Positions 18,009 through 27,253 are shown, counted from the first letter of the stretch. The stretch is DNA of 64,000 bases from Cognaticolwellia mytili (GCF_002104475.1 NZ_NBOF01000003.1:682001-746000); one strand, 5' to 3'. Numbers and translations are program-made. Notes: generated from the letters alone by a model not told the origin.

Positions 18009-18628
18009 TGATTGAACAACAAGAAAAACCGACATTTTTATTAAATGCCCGTGGATTTCAAACGCCTATTGACGATATCAAGCCTCAAGACATTTTAAAG
18101 CATGACTTAGTAACTGCATTAGCTAAAGAAGCTAAGGCACTAAGTAAAACTCATTATGATTTTAAGCGTAAAACATTTACTGAGGTAAATAACTTAATTT
18201 CCTTGGTAGCGGGTGAATACGACGTAAACATTGGTGGTGCAAAAGGTAATGTGTCGTTAACTAGCTACGATCAAAAGCTTCGCATTCAAGTTGGCATTGC
18301 TGACCAAATAAGTTTTGGCGCTGAAATTGATATCGCGAAGCAATTGATCACTGAAGTAATTGAAGACGAATTAAGTGATACCAACAGCTTTATAACTCAG
18401 TTAATGCGAGACGCATTTGAAGCTGATAAGCAAGGCCATTACAACAAAAATCGTATATTGGCTTTACGTAAATATCGTGATGCAAATAAAACTGAAAAAT
18501 GGGAAGCAGCAATGAAAGCGCTAGATGAAGCCATTATTTGCAGCGATTCAAAAACCTACATTACCTTTCAAGAGCGCAATATTGAAGGTGCTTGGGTGCA
18601 AATTCCGTTAGTTAGTAAGAGTTTGTAG
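18008..18628 (+). CDS. DUF3164 family phage protein
   Basis: A 206-aa protein matching DUF3164: an FLLNARG-type N terminus, a central FTEVNNLISLVAGEYDVNIGGAKGNV segment in pieces, and a C-terminal FQERNIEGAW. The family follows the transposition genes in many Mu-like phages. Its function is unknown. Confidence 0.82.
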   Translation: MIEQQEKPTFLLNARGFQTPIDDIKPQDILKHDLVTALAKEAKALSKTHYDFKRKTFTEVNNLISLVAGEYDVNIGGAKGNVSLTSYDQKLRIQVGIADQISFGAEIDIAKQLITEVIEDELSDTNSFITQLMRDAFEADKQGHYNKNRILALRKYRDANKTEKWEAAMKALDEAIICSDSKTYITFQERNIEGAWVQIPLVSKSL

Positions 18629-18637
18629 GGACGCATT

Positions 18638-18832
18638 ATGAATGGCGATATGTATCAAGTGTTTGTAGGTAACAATTGTGTAGCAAACAAGATCAAAGAA
18701 GCTGATGCAACACAGCAGTACTGGCAGTTATGTAATCGCCATCCTGGCAAACCTGTTTATTTGGCTAAGGTTACGGTTTTAGCCACTAATTCGGCGGCAA
18801 ATGCCGCCTTACAACAACGTAAGAAGGTGTAA
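18638..18832 (+). CDS. small hypothetical early phage protein
   Basis: A 64-aa protein with no recognised motif. The 3' end contains GGCGGCAAATGCCGCC (18793-18808), a tight inverted repeat that also encodes an alanine-rich stretch. It is packed 9 bp after DUF3164 and 3 bp before GemA. Confidence 0.5.
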   Translation: MNGDMYQVFVGNNCVANKIKEADATQQYWQLCNRHPGKPVYLAKVTVLATNSAANAALQQRKKV

Positions 18833-18835
18833 CAC

Positions 18836-19270
18836 ATGCCTCATAGTAAATTAATACAAAAAATTAAAATCGCAGAAAAGCAGTTTCACGATGATGATGA
18901 CGATATGAAACGCTTAGTTAAGCTTGAATTAACGGGAAAAAATTCATTAACGGCGATGACATTAAGTGAAAAACAAGACGTTCTTGATCATTACAAAGAC
19001 CTGGGCTTTGTTGTTCAAGCTAAAGCAAAGAAAAAGTTAACGGGGCCAGCCGCTAAGCTGTTCAGTATTTGGCAGCAAATGGCTGATTCAAAACTTATTC
19101 GTGATCGTCGTTATTCTGCTTTAGAAAAATGGGCTATTGAAAACTGTAAGGGTGAAAACAACGGTACACCTATCACTAAGCTTGAATGGTTTACTACGGC
19201 TATGCTGCACAGCGCAATTGAGCAGCTAAAAGCTTGGCAAACCCGAGCACAAAAAGCAGTGAGTGCGTAA
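18836..19270 (+). CDS. GemA-like early phage protein (DUF1018)
   Basis: A 144-aa protein with the GemA/DUF1018 pattern: an N-terminal helix (LIQKIKIAEKQ), AKLFSIWQQMAD in the middle, and LEWFTTAMLHSAIEQLK near the C terminus. In Mu, GemA modulates host gene expression and gyrase-related functions. It directly precedes a Mor-like activator as in Mu. Confidence 0.82.
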   Translation: MPHSKLIQKIKIAEKQFHDDDDDMKRLVKLELTGKNSLTAMTLSEKQDVLDHYKDLGFVVQAKAKKKLTGPAAKLFSIWQQMADSKLIRDRRYSALEKWAIENCKGENNGTPITKLEWFTTAMLHSAIEQLKAWQTRAQKAVSA

Positions 19271-19272
19271 TT

Positions 19273-19632
19273 ATGACCGACAAGCAAGAACGTAACGGCC
19301 AGTTTCTTTTTGACCTACTTGAGCTGAATATTCAGCTGTTAAAAGATTCAGGTATTGAAGAAAAAAAGGCGTTTGATATGGCACTAGAAACCTGTCAAAC
19401 CTTGGCTGGTCGCTATGCTGGCTTACAGTTCTATTTCCCTAAAGGAAAAAAACTCTTGTCGATCATTAACCAATCAAAAGTATTTCAAGAGTGTAACGGC
19501 AGAAATATTGACGAATTGGCCATTAAATATGGCTATTCAGCCGTTCACATTTACCGAATGCTAAACAAGGAACATAAGCAGCGCCAGGGCGATATGTTCG
19601 ATACAAATCAACCGAGTTTATTGGATTTATAA
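19273..19632 (+). CDS. Mor-like transcription activator
   Basis: A 119-aa protein from the ATG at 19273. The C-terminal helix-turn-helix is visible in RNIDELAIKYGYSAVHIYRML, and the N-terminal dimer region is acidic. Mor/C-type proteins turn on middle and late transcription in Mu-like phages, so this is the likely switch for the leftward late operon. Confidence 0.75.
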   Translation: MTDKQERNGQFLFDLLELNIQLLKDSGIEEKKAFDMALETCQTLAGRYAGLQFYFPKGKKLLSIINQSKVFQECNGRNIDELAIKYGYSAVHIYRMLNKEHKQRQGDMFDTNQPSLLDL

Positions 19633-19633
19633 A

Positions 19634-20143
19634 ATGAATTTTAAATTTTACAAAACTAGCAACAAGGCTTTCTTAGACAAACTACGTGAAATTAGAGACC
19701 TGAAAATTAAGTTTGACGACAACATCAATTTAATAATGGAAAGTGTGGGGGCCAAATCCTGGCAACAATACACATCAGGCTCAGTTGCTTGTTTTAATTT
19801 TGACAAACAACCTTGTAAGACTATTTGGAAAAAATCATGTGATGGCTATTTACCTAAGTTATCAAACAAGGAAGGTAAAAAAATTATAGTTAAAATGAAA
19901 GCTGTTGATATTCCTAGTTCGTATAATAACGCGCTTGATTTATATAGCTTTCCTAAAATGGTTATGGGCGAACCAACCAGTAGAGGTATTCCTATGCACG
20001 ACTCTAGGTTGTGCGGAAAGTTTGAAAAAAACACCTTCTTTGTGAAGGTGCCACAAGAAAACGGTAATGATTTTCAACCGCCATTAGAAATATTTACAGA
20101 GGTTAAAGAGTGGGAAATGCTCAAGTTTATGGAAAAAGAATAG
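19634..20143 (+). CDS. hypothetical phage protein
   Basis: A 169-aa lysine-rich protein with no recognised family. It follows the Mor-like gene after one base and is followed immediately by the next start, so it is co-translated with the early operon. Confidence 0.6.
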   Translation: MNFKFYKTSNKAFLDKLREIRDLKIKFDDNINLIMESVGAKSWQQYTSGSVACFNFDKQPCKTIWKKSCDGYLPKLSNKEGKKIIVKMKAVDIPSSYNNALDLYSFPKMVMGEPTSRGIPMHDSRLCGKFEKNTFFVKVPQENGNDFQPPLEIFTEVKEWEMLKFMEKE

Positions 20144-20419
20144 ATGAAAAATTCAAATTTTATAAAAGTATTGAAACAAACAGGCACTAACGGCATTGCT
20201 GAGAAATTAGAACTGATGATGGTGCATAACCCTATGTTATTGGTTAATGCACTGTCTGAAGCTATAGCTGCAGAACATCAACGAAAAGGCTTACATTCTG
20301 TGCCTTTTATTCCAACAAAAAAAATGATTGCCGCAGCAGCTGGTGCCAAGTACAGCAAAGAAGATAAAACACTTGTTACAAAAGAGTGGCAAACCATGAT
20401 TAATGCGGCGGGTAGTTAG
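20144..20419 (+). CDS. hypothetical phage protein
   Basis: A 91-aa protein, helical by inspection, no recognised motif. It directly abuts its neighbours on both sides. Confidence 0.58.
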   Translation: MKNSNFIKVLKQTGTNGIAEKLELMMVHNPMLLVNALSEAIAAEHQRKGLHSVPFIPTKKMIAAAAGAKYSKEDKTLVTKEWQTMINAAGS

Positions 20420-20421
20420 TT

Positions 20422-20613
20422 ATGACAGCAAAAGTAGTTATCCAATGTGACGCAATGAACTGTCACAGAGAAATAGATAACAATGGTACTTCTGATGATG
20501 TTCAGCAACTGATTGAATGGCATAAATGGAAAAACGACCCAACAACTGATGAATTTCATTACTGTAATGGCTGTTGGCCTAAGTTAAAACATGAATTTGA
20601 AGGAAAATTATAA
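20422..20613 (+). CDS. small Cys-rich phage protein
   Basis: A 63-aa protein with CDAMNCHRE near the start and FHYCNGCWPK near the end, four cysteines and histidines arranged as a likely zinc site. Role unknown. Confidence 0.58.
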   Translation: MTAKVVIQCDAMNCHREIDNNGTSDDVQQLIEWHKWKNDPTTDEFHYCNGCWPKLKHEFEGKL

Positions 20614-20614
20614 G

Positions 20615-21097
20615 ATGCATTTAACCACTTGCCCTGTATGCCATAGCGCAATTGATTTACTTTCGTTGGTTGAAGATGAAGCCAGTAGTGAGCTATTAGG
20701 GGAGGTTTCAAAGCTTGAGTCTTGGTTAGCACCAAATGTTCTGCTTTATATAGGGCTTTTTAAACCAGGTAAAAGCAAATTGAACAACTCGCGTGCTTTA
20801 AAGCTATTAAAAGAAACGTTAGCGCTAACCAGTAATAGCCGTTTACTTCTCAAAGCTTGTGAAGCAACAGTTCTTAACATTAGAGAGGCCCGTAAAACTC
20901 AAAAAGCAAAGCCATTTAAGGATCACGCTTATTTAATACGAGTAATTGACAGCATGGCTGAATCAACGGTTACTGTTAACGAAGGGAAATCAAACCTTGG
21001 TCATGCAGTTATAAAGAAGCAAGGCCACACAACCACGAAAGAAGAAGATGCAATGGCCCATGCTGCAACGTTAGAAAAATTTAACTACAAACAATAA
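20615..21097 (+). CDS. hypothetical phage protein with N-terminal CxxC
   Basis: A 160-aa protein beginning MHLTTCPVCHSAIDLL, a single CxxC, followed by a mostly helical region. The ATG at 20615 comes one base after the previous stop and is preferred to 20591, which would overlap it. Last gene of the early operon, ahead of a terminator. Confidence 0.6.
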   Translation: MHLTTCPVCHSAIDLLSLVEDEASSELLGEVSKLESWLAPNVLLYIGLFKPGKSKLNNSRALKLLKETLALTSNSRLLLKACEATVLNIREARKTQKAKPFKDHAYLIRVIDSMAESTVTVNEGKSNLGHAVIKKQGHTTTKEEDAMAHAATLEKFNYKQ

Positions 21098-21100
21098 AAA

Positions 21101-21122
21101 AAGGCTCCTTACGAGCCTTTTC
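21101..21122 (+). terminator. intrinsic terminator of the early operon
   Basis: GGCTC (21103-21107), loop CTTAC, GAGCC (21113-21117), extended by AA/TT pairs and followed by TTTT. It comes 4 bases after the last early gene. Confidence 0.75.
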
Positions 21123-21148
21123 CATATTTGAAACAACTTTTCTAATAT

Positions 21149-21190
21149 CGTCCCACTTAATTCCACACCGTCCCATGTAATCCCGCAATT
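21149..21190. repeat. direct repeats near the prophage right end, candidate transposase-binding sites
   Basis: CGTCCCACTTAATTCC (from 21149) and CGTCCCATGTAATCCC (from 21169) are spaced 20 bp apart, one repeat unit. GCAATTTTTCGCAATTTT follows. Tandem sites like these are expected at the ends of Mu-like phages. The matching repeats at the left end are outside the window. Confidence 0.55.
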
Positions 21191-21320
21191 TTTCGCAATT
21201 TTATGTTAATCTTTTCTTACTTCCCTTCACAAAGCAATCCTGGCATCCATCAGCGTATTTCATATGGTTTTCAGCTCATTTGGCTAAGTGCTTTTTCATT
21301 AGTATTGGTGTAATTGTAAA

Positions 21321-21418
21321 CTAACAAGTCATTAAAGCAGGACAAAAAACAGTTGGTTTTTGCTCCTTCGTCGCTTATTTTAACCAACTATTTTTAGCCT
21401 CTTAATGAGGCGTTATAG
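21321..21418 (+). repeat. attC site 1
   Basis: Left core CTAACAAG at 21321, inner pair AGTTGG/CCAACT, right core GTTATAG at 21412-21418. First complete attC after the prophage. Confidence 0.9.
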
Positions 21419-21441
21419 CTACCTAGTTTTTGGAGTATGAC

Positions 21442-21693
21442 TTGAGTCAGGATGACAAAGCAGAGTATAAATATAAGGAGCCATTAAGGACTATTTTAAT
21501 GGTAATAATTCTCGTGTTTCTTTCTGGCATTGGCCTTTTTGCCAACCTTAAAATAATGAGTCCAAATGAACATTCGGTATTCTTTAGTTTGGGTGAATTT
21601 GAAAGACTTGGTGTGTTTATTCTAATAATGATAAGCCTCATTTTTCTTGTAGCTAAACCGTTGTTAAGGCTTGTTCTAGGTCAGCGAAAGTAG
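21442..21693 (+). CDS. cassette 1: small two-TM protein
   Basis: An 83-aa protein with two membrane helices (about residues 17-35 and 57-78) and charged ends. The TTG at 21442 is chosen because GGAG at 21432-21435 lies 6 bases upstream; an in-frame TTG at 21430 overlaps that site. No family recognised. Next to attC 1 and attC 2, as a cassette should be. Confidence 0.65.
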   Translation: MSQDDKAEYKYKEPLRTILMVIILVFLSGIGLFANLKIMSPNEHSVFFSLGEFERLGVFILIMISLIFLVAKPLLRLVLGQRK

Positions 21694-21696
21694 CAA

Positions 21697-21794
21697 TAAC
21701 AAGTCATTAAAGCAGGACAAAAAACAGTTGGTTTTTGCTCGTGCCTCGCTCATTTTAACCAACTATTTTATTGCCTCTTAATGAGGCGTTAGTT
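21697..21794 (+). repeat. attC site 2
   Basis: TAACAAG at 21697, right core GTTAGTT at 21788-21794. Nearly identical to attC 1 through the left half. Confidence 0.9.
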
Positions 21795-21810
21795 TTATCG
21801 GAGGTTCAAT

Positions 21811-22053
21811 TTGGCAACAACTATTAATACTCAGGCAACAGGTGGATGGGGATACCATCTTGATGTAACAAAAGATCAAGCTGAGGAAATATTAAATGCA
21901 TCGGAAGGCGATATTATCCCTTTAAATGGGAAGAATGAAACAATAACCGTTGGCTCCAATACAATGGGCCATTATAGAGATAAGGAAGGTGGCGGGAATA
22001 CTTTCGAAGAACTTGTTGCTTCTGATTTTAGGGAACAATTGCAAAAGCTTTAA
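21811..22053 (+). CDS. cassette 2: small soluble hypothetical protein
   Basis: An 80-aa protein starting at TTG 21811 with GGAGG at 21801-21805. It has a beta-rich first half and an acidic helical end, with no TM segment. No family recognised. Single-gene cassette between attC 2 and 3. Confidence 0.62.
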   Translation: MATTINTQATGGWGYHLDVTKDQAEEILNASEGDIIPLNGKNETITVGSNTMGHYRDKEGGGNTFEELVASDFREQLQKL

Positions 22054-22058
22054 TAAAA

Positions 22059-22156
22059 CTAACAAGTTACTCAAAAGGACAAATAACAGTTGGCTGTTTG
22101 CTCCTTCGTCGCTTAGTTTAGCCAACAATTATTTGCCTCTTAGTGAGGCGTTAGCA
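22059..22156 (+). repeat. attC site 3
   Basis: CTAACAAG at 22059, right core GTTAGCA at 22150-22156. Confidence 0.9.
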
Positions 22157-22181
22157 GGTTAATTAAAATGGAGATTATCAA

Positions 22182-22346
22182 ATGGACTTTTTTCTAAATA
22201 TTCTAATTACATTAGGACTTATACCAGCAAAAGATTTATCAGATTCGATGCAAAAGTCGAAAACATTAACAAGTATGGTAATAGTTGGCGCTCTACTCTT
22301 TGGGGCTTTTGTATTCTTTCTATTTCATATGGCAGGAAAGCAATAA
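22182..22346 (+). CDS. cassette 3: 54-aa single-TM protein
   Basis: ATG at 22182 follows GGAG at 22170-22173 and runs to TAA at 22344-22346. The product has an N-terminal hydrophobic stretch (residues 2-14), a polar linker, and a strong membrane helix (about 33-50). Function unknown. It is the only frame that fits this cassette. Confidence 0.6.
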   Translation: MDFFLNILITLGLIPAKDLSDSMQKSKTLTSMVIVGALLFGAFVFFLFHMAGKQ

Positions 22347-22369
22347 TCACAGTTTGGTGCTGTAACCAG

Positions 22370-22377
22370 CTAACAAG
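22370..22377 (+). repeat. attC site 4, left core (split by IS110 element)
   Basis: CTAACAAG at 22370-22377 is the left core. The rest of the same site resumes at 23581 after the insertion; compare attC 19, where TAACAAGCTGTTAAAC is uninterrupted. Confidence 0.88.
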
Positions 22378-22395
22378 AGACTATGGCGTCAATAG

Positions 22396-23580
<1,185 letters not shown>

Positions 23581-23583
<3 letters not shown>

Positions 23584-23674
23584 CTGTTAAACAAGGACAA
23601 AAAACAGTTGGCTTTTGCTCCTTCGTCGCTAATTTTAGCCAACTATTTTATTGCCTGTTAACAGGGCGTTATGC
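23581..23674 (+). repeat. attC site 4, right portion
   Basis: AAGCTGTTAAACAAGG at 23581, inner pair AGTTGG/CCAACT, right core GTTATGC at 23668-23674. Confidence 0.88.
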
Positions 23675-23689
23675 GTATCAGAGGTTCAC

Positions 23690-24304
23690 TTGAATAATCT
23701 AGTTTGGGATGATCTAAATGATATTAGATTCGATGCCTTCTCCAAAATATTTCATAAAAATAAGCAGGAACAGTATGTCGCATTACTGATGACTAGAGTT
23801 ACAGAGTTAAGCCAAGATACTCTTTTGCTACTAAAAGAAAATCGTATTGCTTCAGCGCCAATTATTCTTCGCAGTGCATTGGAATCATATGTTGACCTCA
23901 TGTGTGTAATCAATGAGGTCAATTATATTGATGAAATGAATAAATCGTTTGATTTTTATAAGACAAAGACAACAGGAAAAAAAGTTAACTTTAGAGAGTT
24001 AATGTCTATTTCAAAGAAGTTTGAACTCGCGGGTGAAGTAGATATTTACAATGGCTTTTACTCGCATTTATGCCGTAATTCTCATGGTAACTTGGAGATG
24101 TTAATTAATTTTCACTCTGTTGGCGAACAAATTTCTATTGGGCACAACCCAAAAGAAGATGAGGTTAAAACCTTAGAAAATCAGACTATTGCATTGTCTG
24201 CTACGGCATTAATATCTGGATTAAAATTTTTTGGTGGGTTTGAGAGCCAAATCGTTCAACTTGAGCATATCCAACAATGTGCTGGCAGTGGAAAATACGC
24301 ATAA
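23690..24304 (+). CDS. cassette 4: DUF5677-like protein
   Basis: A 204-aa helical protein starting at TTG 23690, with GAGG at 23681-23684; the earlier in-frame start lies inside the attC. The stretch ILRSALESYVDLMCVI, with an upstream LLLLKENRI and later GFYSHLCRNSHGNLEML, resembles DUF5677 proteins, a HEPN-like helical fold. A nuclease role is possible but the HEPN R-x(4-6)-H motif is not clearly intact. The stop falls in attC 5. Confidence 0.62.
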   Translation: MNNLVWDDLNDIRFDAFSKIFHKNKQEQYVALLMTRVTELSQDTLLLLKENRIASAPIILRSALESYVDLMCVINEVNYIDEMNKSFDFYKTKTTGKKVNFRELMSISKKFELAGEVDIYNGFYSHLCRNSHGNLEMLINFHSVGEQISIGHNPKEDEVKTLENQTIALSATALISGLKFFGGFESQIVQLEHIQQCAGSGKYA

Positions 24305-24397
24305 CAAGGCATTCAAACGGACAAAAAACAGTTGGTTGTTTTCACTCCGTTCAACATTTTAACCAACAATTTTTTGCCGCTTAATGTGGCGTTATGT
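24301..24397 (+). repeat. attC site 5
   Basis: ATAACAAG at 24301, right core GTTATGT at 24391-24397. Confidence 0.9.
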
Positions 24398-24456
24398 GCT
24401 CAAGATTTAACAACAGCTGTAGCTTATTATTTAATTTAATAAATGGAAAATTTTAA

Positions 24457-25107
24457 ATGGAGTTTAAAAAGATGGTACTTAATAAATTGTTCTTAGCTGG
24501 TGTCGTTTGTGGTTTTTTTATTGCTGGATGTTTAATTCTAGGGCTGAAATACAATAAAATTGATAATCCGGAGAGTTATCAACTCTCACATCTTCCTCAA
24601 ATAAAGGAAAATAGGATTAACGATTTCAAACCTCAATCAAGTGATAAAAATGTTAAATTATCTGTCCTTAAAGAAAATCATTTTGCTAAAAAAAGTCATG
24701 ATGAATCTATAGAGCACCCCCATAGTAAAATAGAAATGAGTAATTCGGAACAATTTGAGGATAAAGTAAAGCCATCAGGTAAAGGTTTTGTTCCTATAGA
24801 AAATCAAATAGTAGATGTTAAATGGGCTCCGGTATTTACTAATAAATTAGTTGATACCTTCCAATTATCTGATGAATTGTATTCTTTGGGGATAATTACA
24901 GCAATCGAATGCAAGACAACATTATGTGAAATCAAATTTGACTTTAACTCGCCTGAGGACTTCAACGCAGTTTTTAAAATTAGGGACGCTTTTAAGCAAA
25001 CCACGTTAAAAAAGCATGGTTTGGTTTTTGATTTCCTTGAAAAGGAAAATATGGTTAAAATTTTGGTTGGTAGAAGTGATGATAGCTTTGTAGGTATTTA
25101 CCAGTAA
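24457..25107 (+). CDS. cassette 5: membrane-anchored periplasmic hypothetical protein
   Basis: A 216-aa protein with one N-terminal membrane helix (about residues 9-30), a disordered charged linker, and a C-terminal alpha/beta domain (about 110-216) with a CKTTLCEI disulphide-like pair. A second start at 24472 has its own GGAG 9 bases upstream and is equally likely. No family recognised. Confidence 0.62.
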   Translation: MEFKKMVLNKLFLAGVVCGFFIAGCLILGLKYNKIDNPESYQLSHLPQIKENRINDFKPQSSDKNVKLSVLKENHFAKKSHDESIEHPHSKIEMSNSEQFEDKVKPSGKGFVPIENQIVDVKWAPVFTNKLVDTFQLSDELYSLGIITAIECKTTLCEIKFDFNSPEDFNAVFKIRDAFKQTTLKKHGLVFDFLEKENMVKILVGRSDDSFVGIYQ

Positions 25108-25148
25108 AATTTGGTAAATAGAATATAAGCCCTTAGCACATAACAAAG

Positions 25149-25223
25149 ATGCGCATTGCTGCTGGTATTAGCTGTGTTTTATATATTCCGTTATTTTTAG
25201 CTGTTTACTTCTATGCATTTTAA
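25149..25223 (+). other. 24-codon hydrophobic reading frame in a fused cassette remnant
   Basis: After cassette 5, a TAACAAAG resembling an attC left core (25141) is followed directly by ATG at 25149. The frame ends at TAA 25221-25223 and encodes a mostly hydrophobic peptide. It may be a real small peptide or the tail of a deleted cassette gene. Confidence 0.25.
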
Positions 25224-25225
25224 AC

Positions 25226-25325
25226 CTAACAAGGGTTTTCAAGTCGGACTCGTAACAGTTTGCTCGGTTCCGCTTCGCTGCACATTTTAGCAAACTATTA
25301 CAAGCCGCTTAAAACGGCGTTATGT
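25226..25325 (+). repeat. attC site 6
   Basis: CTAACAAG at 25226, right core GTTATGT at 25319-25325. Stem sequence (TTTGCTCGG/CACATTTTAGCAAAC) differs from most others in the array. Confidence 0.88.
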
Positions 25326-25451
25326 GTTCAGTCAAACAAAGTGTCCCCAAATTTAATCAGGTATCTTTGTAATAAAAAACCTCAATTGAAGACTATTACT
25401 TTGAAACAGCAATTTATCGCTGAACTGGCGTTAATTACAAGGAATATATAT

Positions 25452-25661
25452 ATGAGTACATCAGAAGGTAGTAATGAGAAATTAGAGAGTCCAATCATTT
25501 TTTGGGCTTCAATAGGAGTATGTATTGGGTGTTCGTTAGGAGTCACTATGAAACTAGATAGTGTTGCACTTATTTTATCTGGCTTTGCCGGTCTAGCTAT
25601 TGGTTTGGGCGTTGGTTATGGCACTAAGAAGACTCAAGATAAAAGTGACGAACAAAATTAG
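25452..25661 (+). CDS. cassette 6: small glycine-rich two-TM protein
   Basis: A 69-aa protein from ATG 25452 with AAGGA 10 bases upstream. Two helices are rich in Gly (IGVCIGCSLGV and GFAGLAIGLGVGYG), a glycine-zipper pattern, with charged ends. The longer in-frame opening from 25260 begins inside attC 6 and is not used. The 125 bp upstream ends in GGCGTTAATT, which may be another attC remnant. Resembles cassette 34. Confidence 0.62.
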   Translation: MSTSEGSNEKLESPIIFWASIGVCIGCSLGVTMKLDSVALILSGFAGLAIGLGVGYGTKKTQDKSDEQN

Positions 25662-25672
25662 AGTAAAAACAC

Positions 25673-25767
25673 ATAACAAGCTAATTAATAAGGACAAAAA
25701 AAGTTGGCTGTTTTCGTTCCTCAACATTTTAGCCAACAATTTTTTGCCCATTATTAGGGCGTTATAT
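25673..25767 (+). repeat. attC site 7
   Basis: ATAACAAG at 25673, right core GTTATAT at 25761-25767. Confidence 0.9.
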
Positions 25768-25820
25768 TTATAAAAATATCGGTGAATTATTCACCAACAT
25801 TAAAGCTTAAGGATGAGAAT

Positions 25821-26372
25821 ATGAAAAAGCCACTATTAGTGTTGTCTGCATTAATTGCTCTAACTGCATGTAATGATTCGTCATCGGATGTAAAAGAAGA
25901 AGTACAAGAAACCCAAGAAATAACTGTATCTCTTGAAACAAACAAAGTTCAACTGCAATTCAATTTACCTGCAAGTTCAGAGGTATTAAATACAGAAGAA
26001 ATTTCACTTGATGACCCCCTTACATATAATGCTAGTGTCAGTACTTATATATGTGAGCCATCAGGAGAACAGGCTTTATTACATATATACTTTCTAAAAA
26101 GAGAACCTCAAAAATGGGATGTATATTATAGCTTAGATGACGACTTACTTGACATTGATGGTGGTGTAATTGGTGGTACAGGGCAAAACAAAGCGACTCT
26201 AGAGTTTGATGAATTAGGTAATTTCGTTAGGCAAGTACCTTATATATTAAATACAACTGAACTCCAATATCCAGAAAAAAATTACAGTATTGAATTTGAT
26301 TTTTATAGTGATTCGACTACAAATTTAGACGAAAATTTTACTGCTAAAAATCTTGATTCTAACGGTTGTTAA
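25821..26372 (+). CDS. cassette 7: lipoprotein
   Basis: A 183-aa protein from ATG 25821 (AAGGA at 25809-25813). The signal peptide MKKPLLVLSALIALTAC ends in a lipobox with Cys17. The mature part is acidic and beta-rich (two more Cys: YICEPSG and the C-terminal NGC). No family recognised; outer-membrane anchoring is inferred from the lipobox with Asn at +2. Confidence 0.68.
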   Translation: MKKPLLVLSALIALTACNDSSSDVKEEVQETQEITVSLETNKVQLQFNLPASSEVLNTEEISLDDPLTYNASVSTYICEPSGEQALLHIYFLKREPQKWDVYYSLDDDLLDIDGGVIGGTGQNKATLEFDELGNFVRQVPYILNTTELQYPEKNYSIEFDFYSDSTTNLDENFTAKNLDSNGC

Positions 26373-26390
26373 CAATAAATATAACAAGGC

Positions 26391-26477
26391 GCTCAAAAGG
26401 ACAAATAACAGTTGGTTTTTGCTCCTTCGTCGCTTATTTTAACCAACCATTATTTTCCGCTTAGCAAAGCGTTAGTT
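26391..26477 (+). repeat. attC site 8
   Basis: ATAACAAG at 26391, right core GTTAGTT at 26471-26477. Slightly short. Confidence 0.88.
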
Positions 26478-26493
26478 GCAACAAAGAGTCTGC

Positions 26494-27246
26494 ATGCATA
26501 TCAAACTAAAACCTTTATTTATACCTTTAACGTTGCTCTTTTGTAGTTTGAGTGTTTTTGCTTTACCTCAAAACAATGATGTTTCAGCTGAACAAATCAT
26601 GACTTCTTTAGAAAGTGTATATAGTAAAAGTAACTCCTATTCAGATTCAGGACTTGTAAAAACAACATTTTTTACAGAAGATGGTGCACGAGTCAGTGGA
26701 AGACCATTTGCTACTGATTTTATTCGTTCTAAAAATTTTAGATTTGAATTCGCCTCAAAACACCCATTTCCATTTGCAACACTAGACAGAACCATAATTG
26801 TAAAAAATGAAAATGGTGTTTTTCAGTGGCGAAATCATGACTTAGGTGAAGACAAGAAAGGTATTCATGAGGAGAATAGTCTTGGCTTAGCAATCGCGGG
26901 CGCTACAGGAATATCAGGAGGTTCCGCTTATAGAATGCCATCATTATTAGGTGTAAAAGGTGTGGGTGGATGGAAAAAAAAGCTAACTGATTATAATGAA
27001 ATTTTACGAATTGAAGATGGATTGTTAAACGGAGAAACGTATTACCGTATAAATGCAATTTATCAAGGGAAGAAAGATAAAACAAAATCAATAGTTTTAT
27101 GGATTAACAAAACTACTTATTTAATACATCGTATTGACTCCAAACATCAGTTTCCAAAGTTCCGAACGGAATCTACTACGACTTATAGTCCATCCGTTAA
27201 TATTGATATTAAGAATAGTAGATTCATATTGAATAACGATATGTAA
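26494..27246 (+). CDS. cassette 8: secreted periplasmic protein, LolA-like/DUF2092-like
   Basis: A 250-aa protein from ATG 26494 with a signal peptide (about residues 1-23, ending SVFA-LPQ). The mature part has repeated long beta strands (for example YRINAIYQGKKDKTKSIVLWINKTTYLIHRI) typical of a LolA/LppX-like half-barrel, as in DUF2092. That fold binds lipids or lipoproteins, so an envelope role is inferred. Family assignment is tentative. Confidence 0.6.
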   Translation: MHIKLKPLFIPLTLLFCSLSVFALPQNNDVSAEQIMTSLESVYSKSNSYSDSGLVKTTFFTEDGARVSGRPFATDFIRSKNFRFEFASKHPFPFATLDRTIIVKNENGVFQWRNHDLGEDKKGIHEENSLGLAIAGATGISGGSAYRMPSLLGVKGVGGWKKKLTDYNEILRIEDGLLNGETYYRINAIYQGKKDKTKSIVLWINKTTYLIHRIDSKHQFPKFRTESTTTYSPSVNIDIKNSRFILNNDM

Positions 27247-27253
27247 TATACAA

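Larger units (their letters stand above)
1..21200. mobile_element. Mu-like transposable prophage, right-hand portion (BcepMu-type divergent layout)
   Basis: The block holds a DDE transposase, a MuB-like ATPase, Ner-, GemA- and Mor-like genes, and Mu-type head genes (gp25, gp27, gp28, gp29, gpF and gpG equivalents). Late genes read leftward from about 8.9 kb and early genes read rightward from about 11.9 kb, with the repressor at the divergence. In Mu the early and late genes run the same way; in BcepMu-type phages they diverge as here. Tail genes and the left end must lie left of the window. The right end is placed between about 21183 and 21240, after a terminator and repeats that look like transposase-binding sites. 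The exact end cannot be fixed without the left end. Confidence 0.88.

Noticed and set aside
18793-18808. GGCGGCAAATGCCGCC as a terminator or attenuator
   Set aside because: It lies in a coding frame as repeated alanine codons, and no T run follows.
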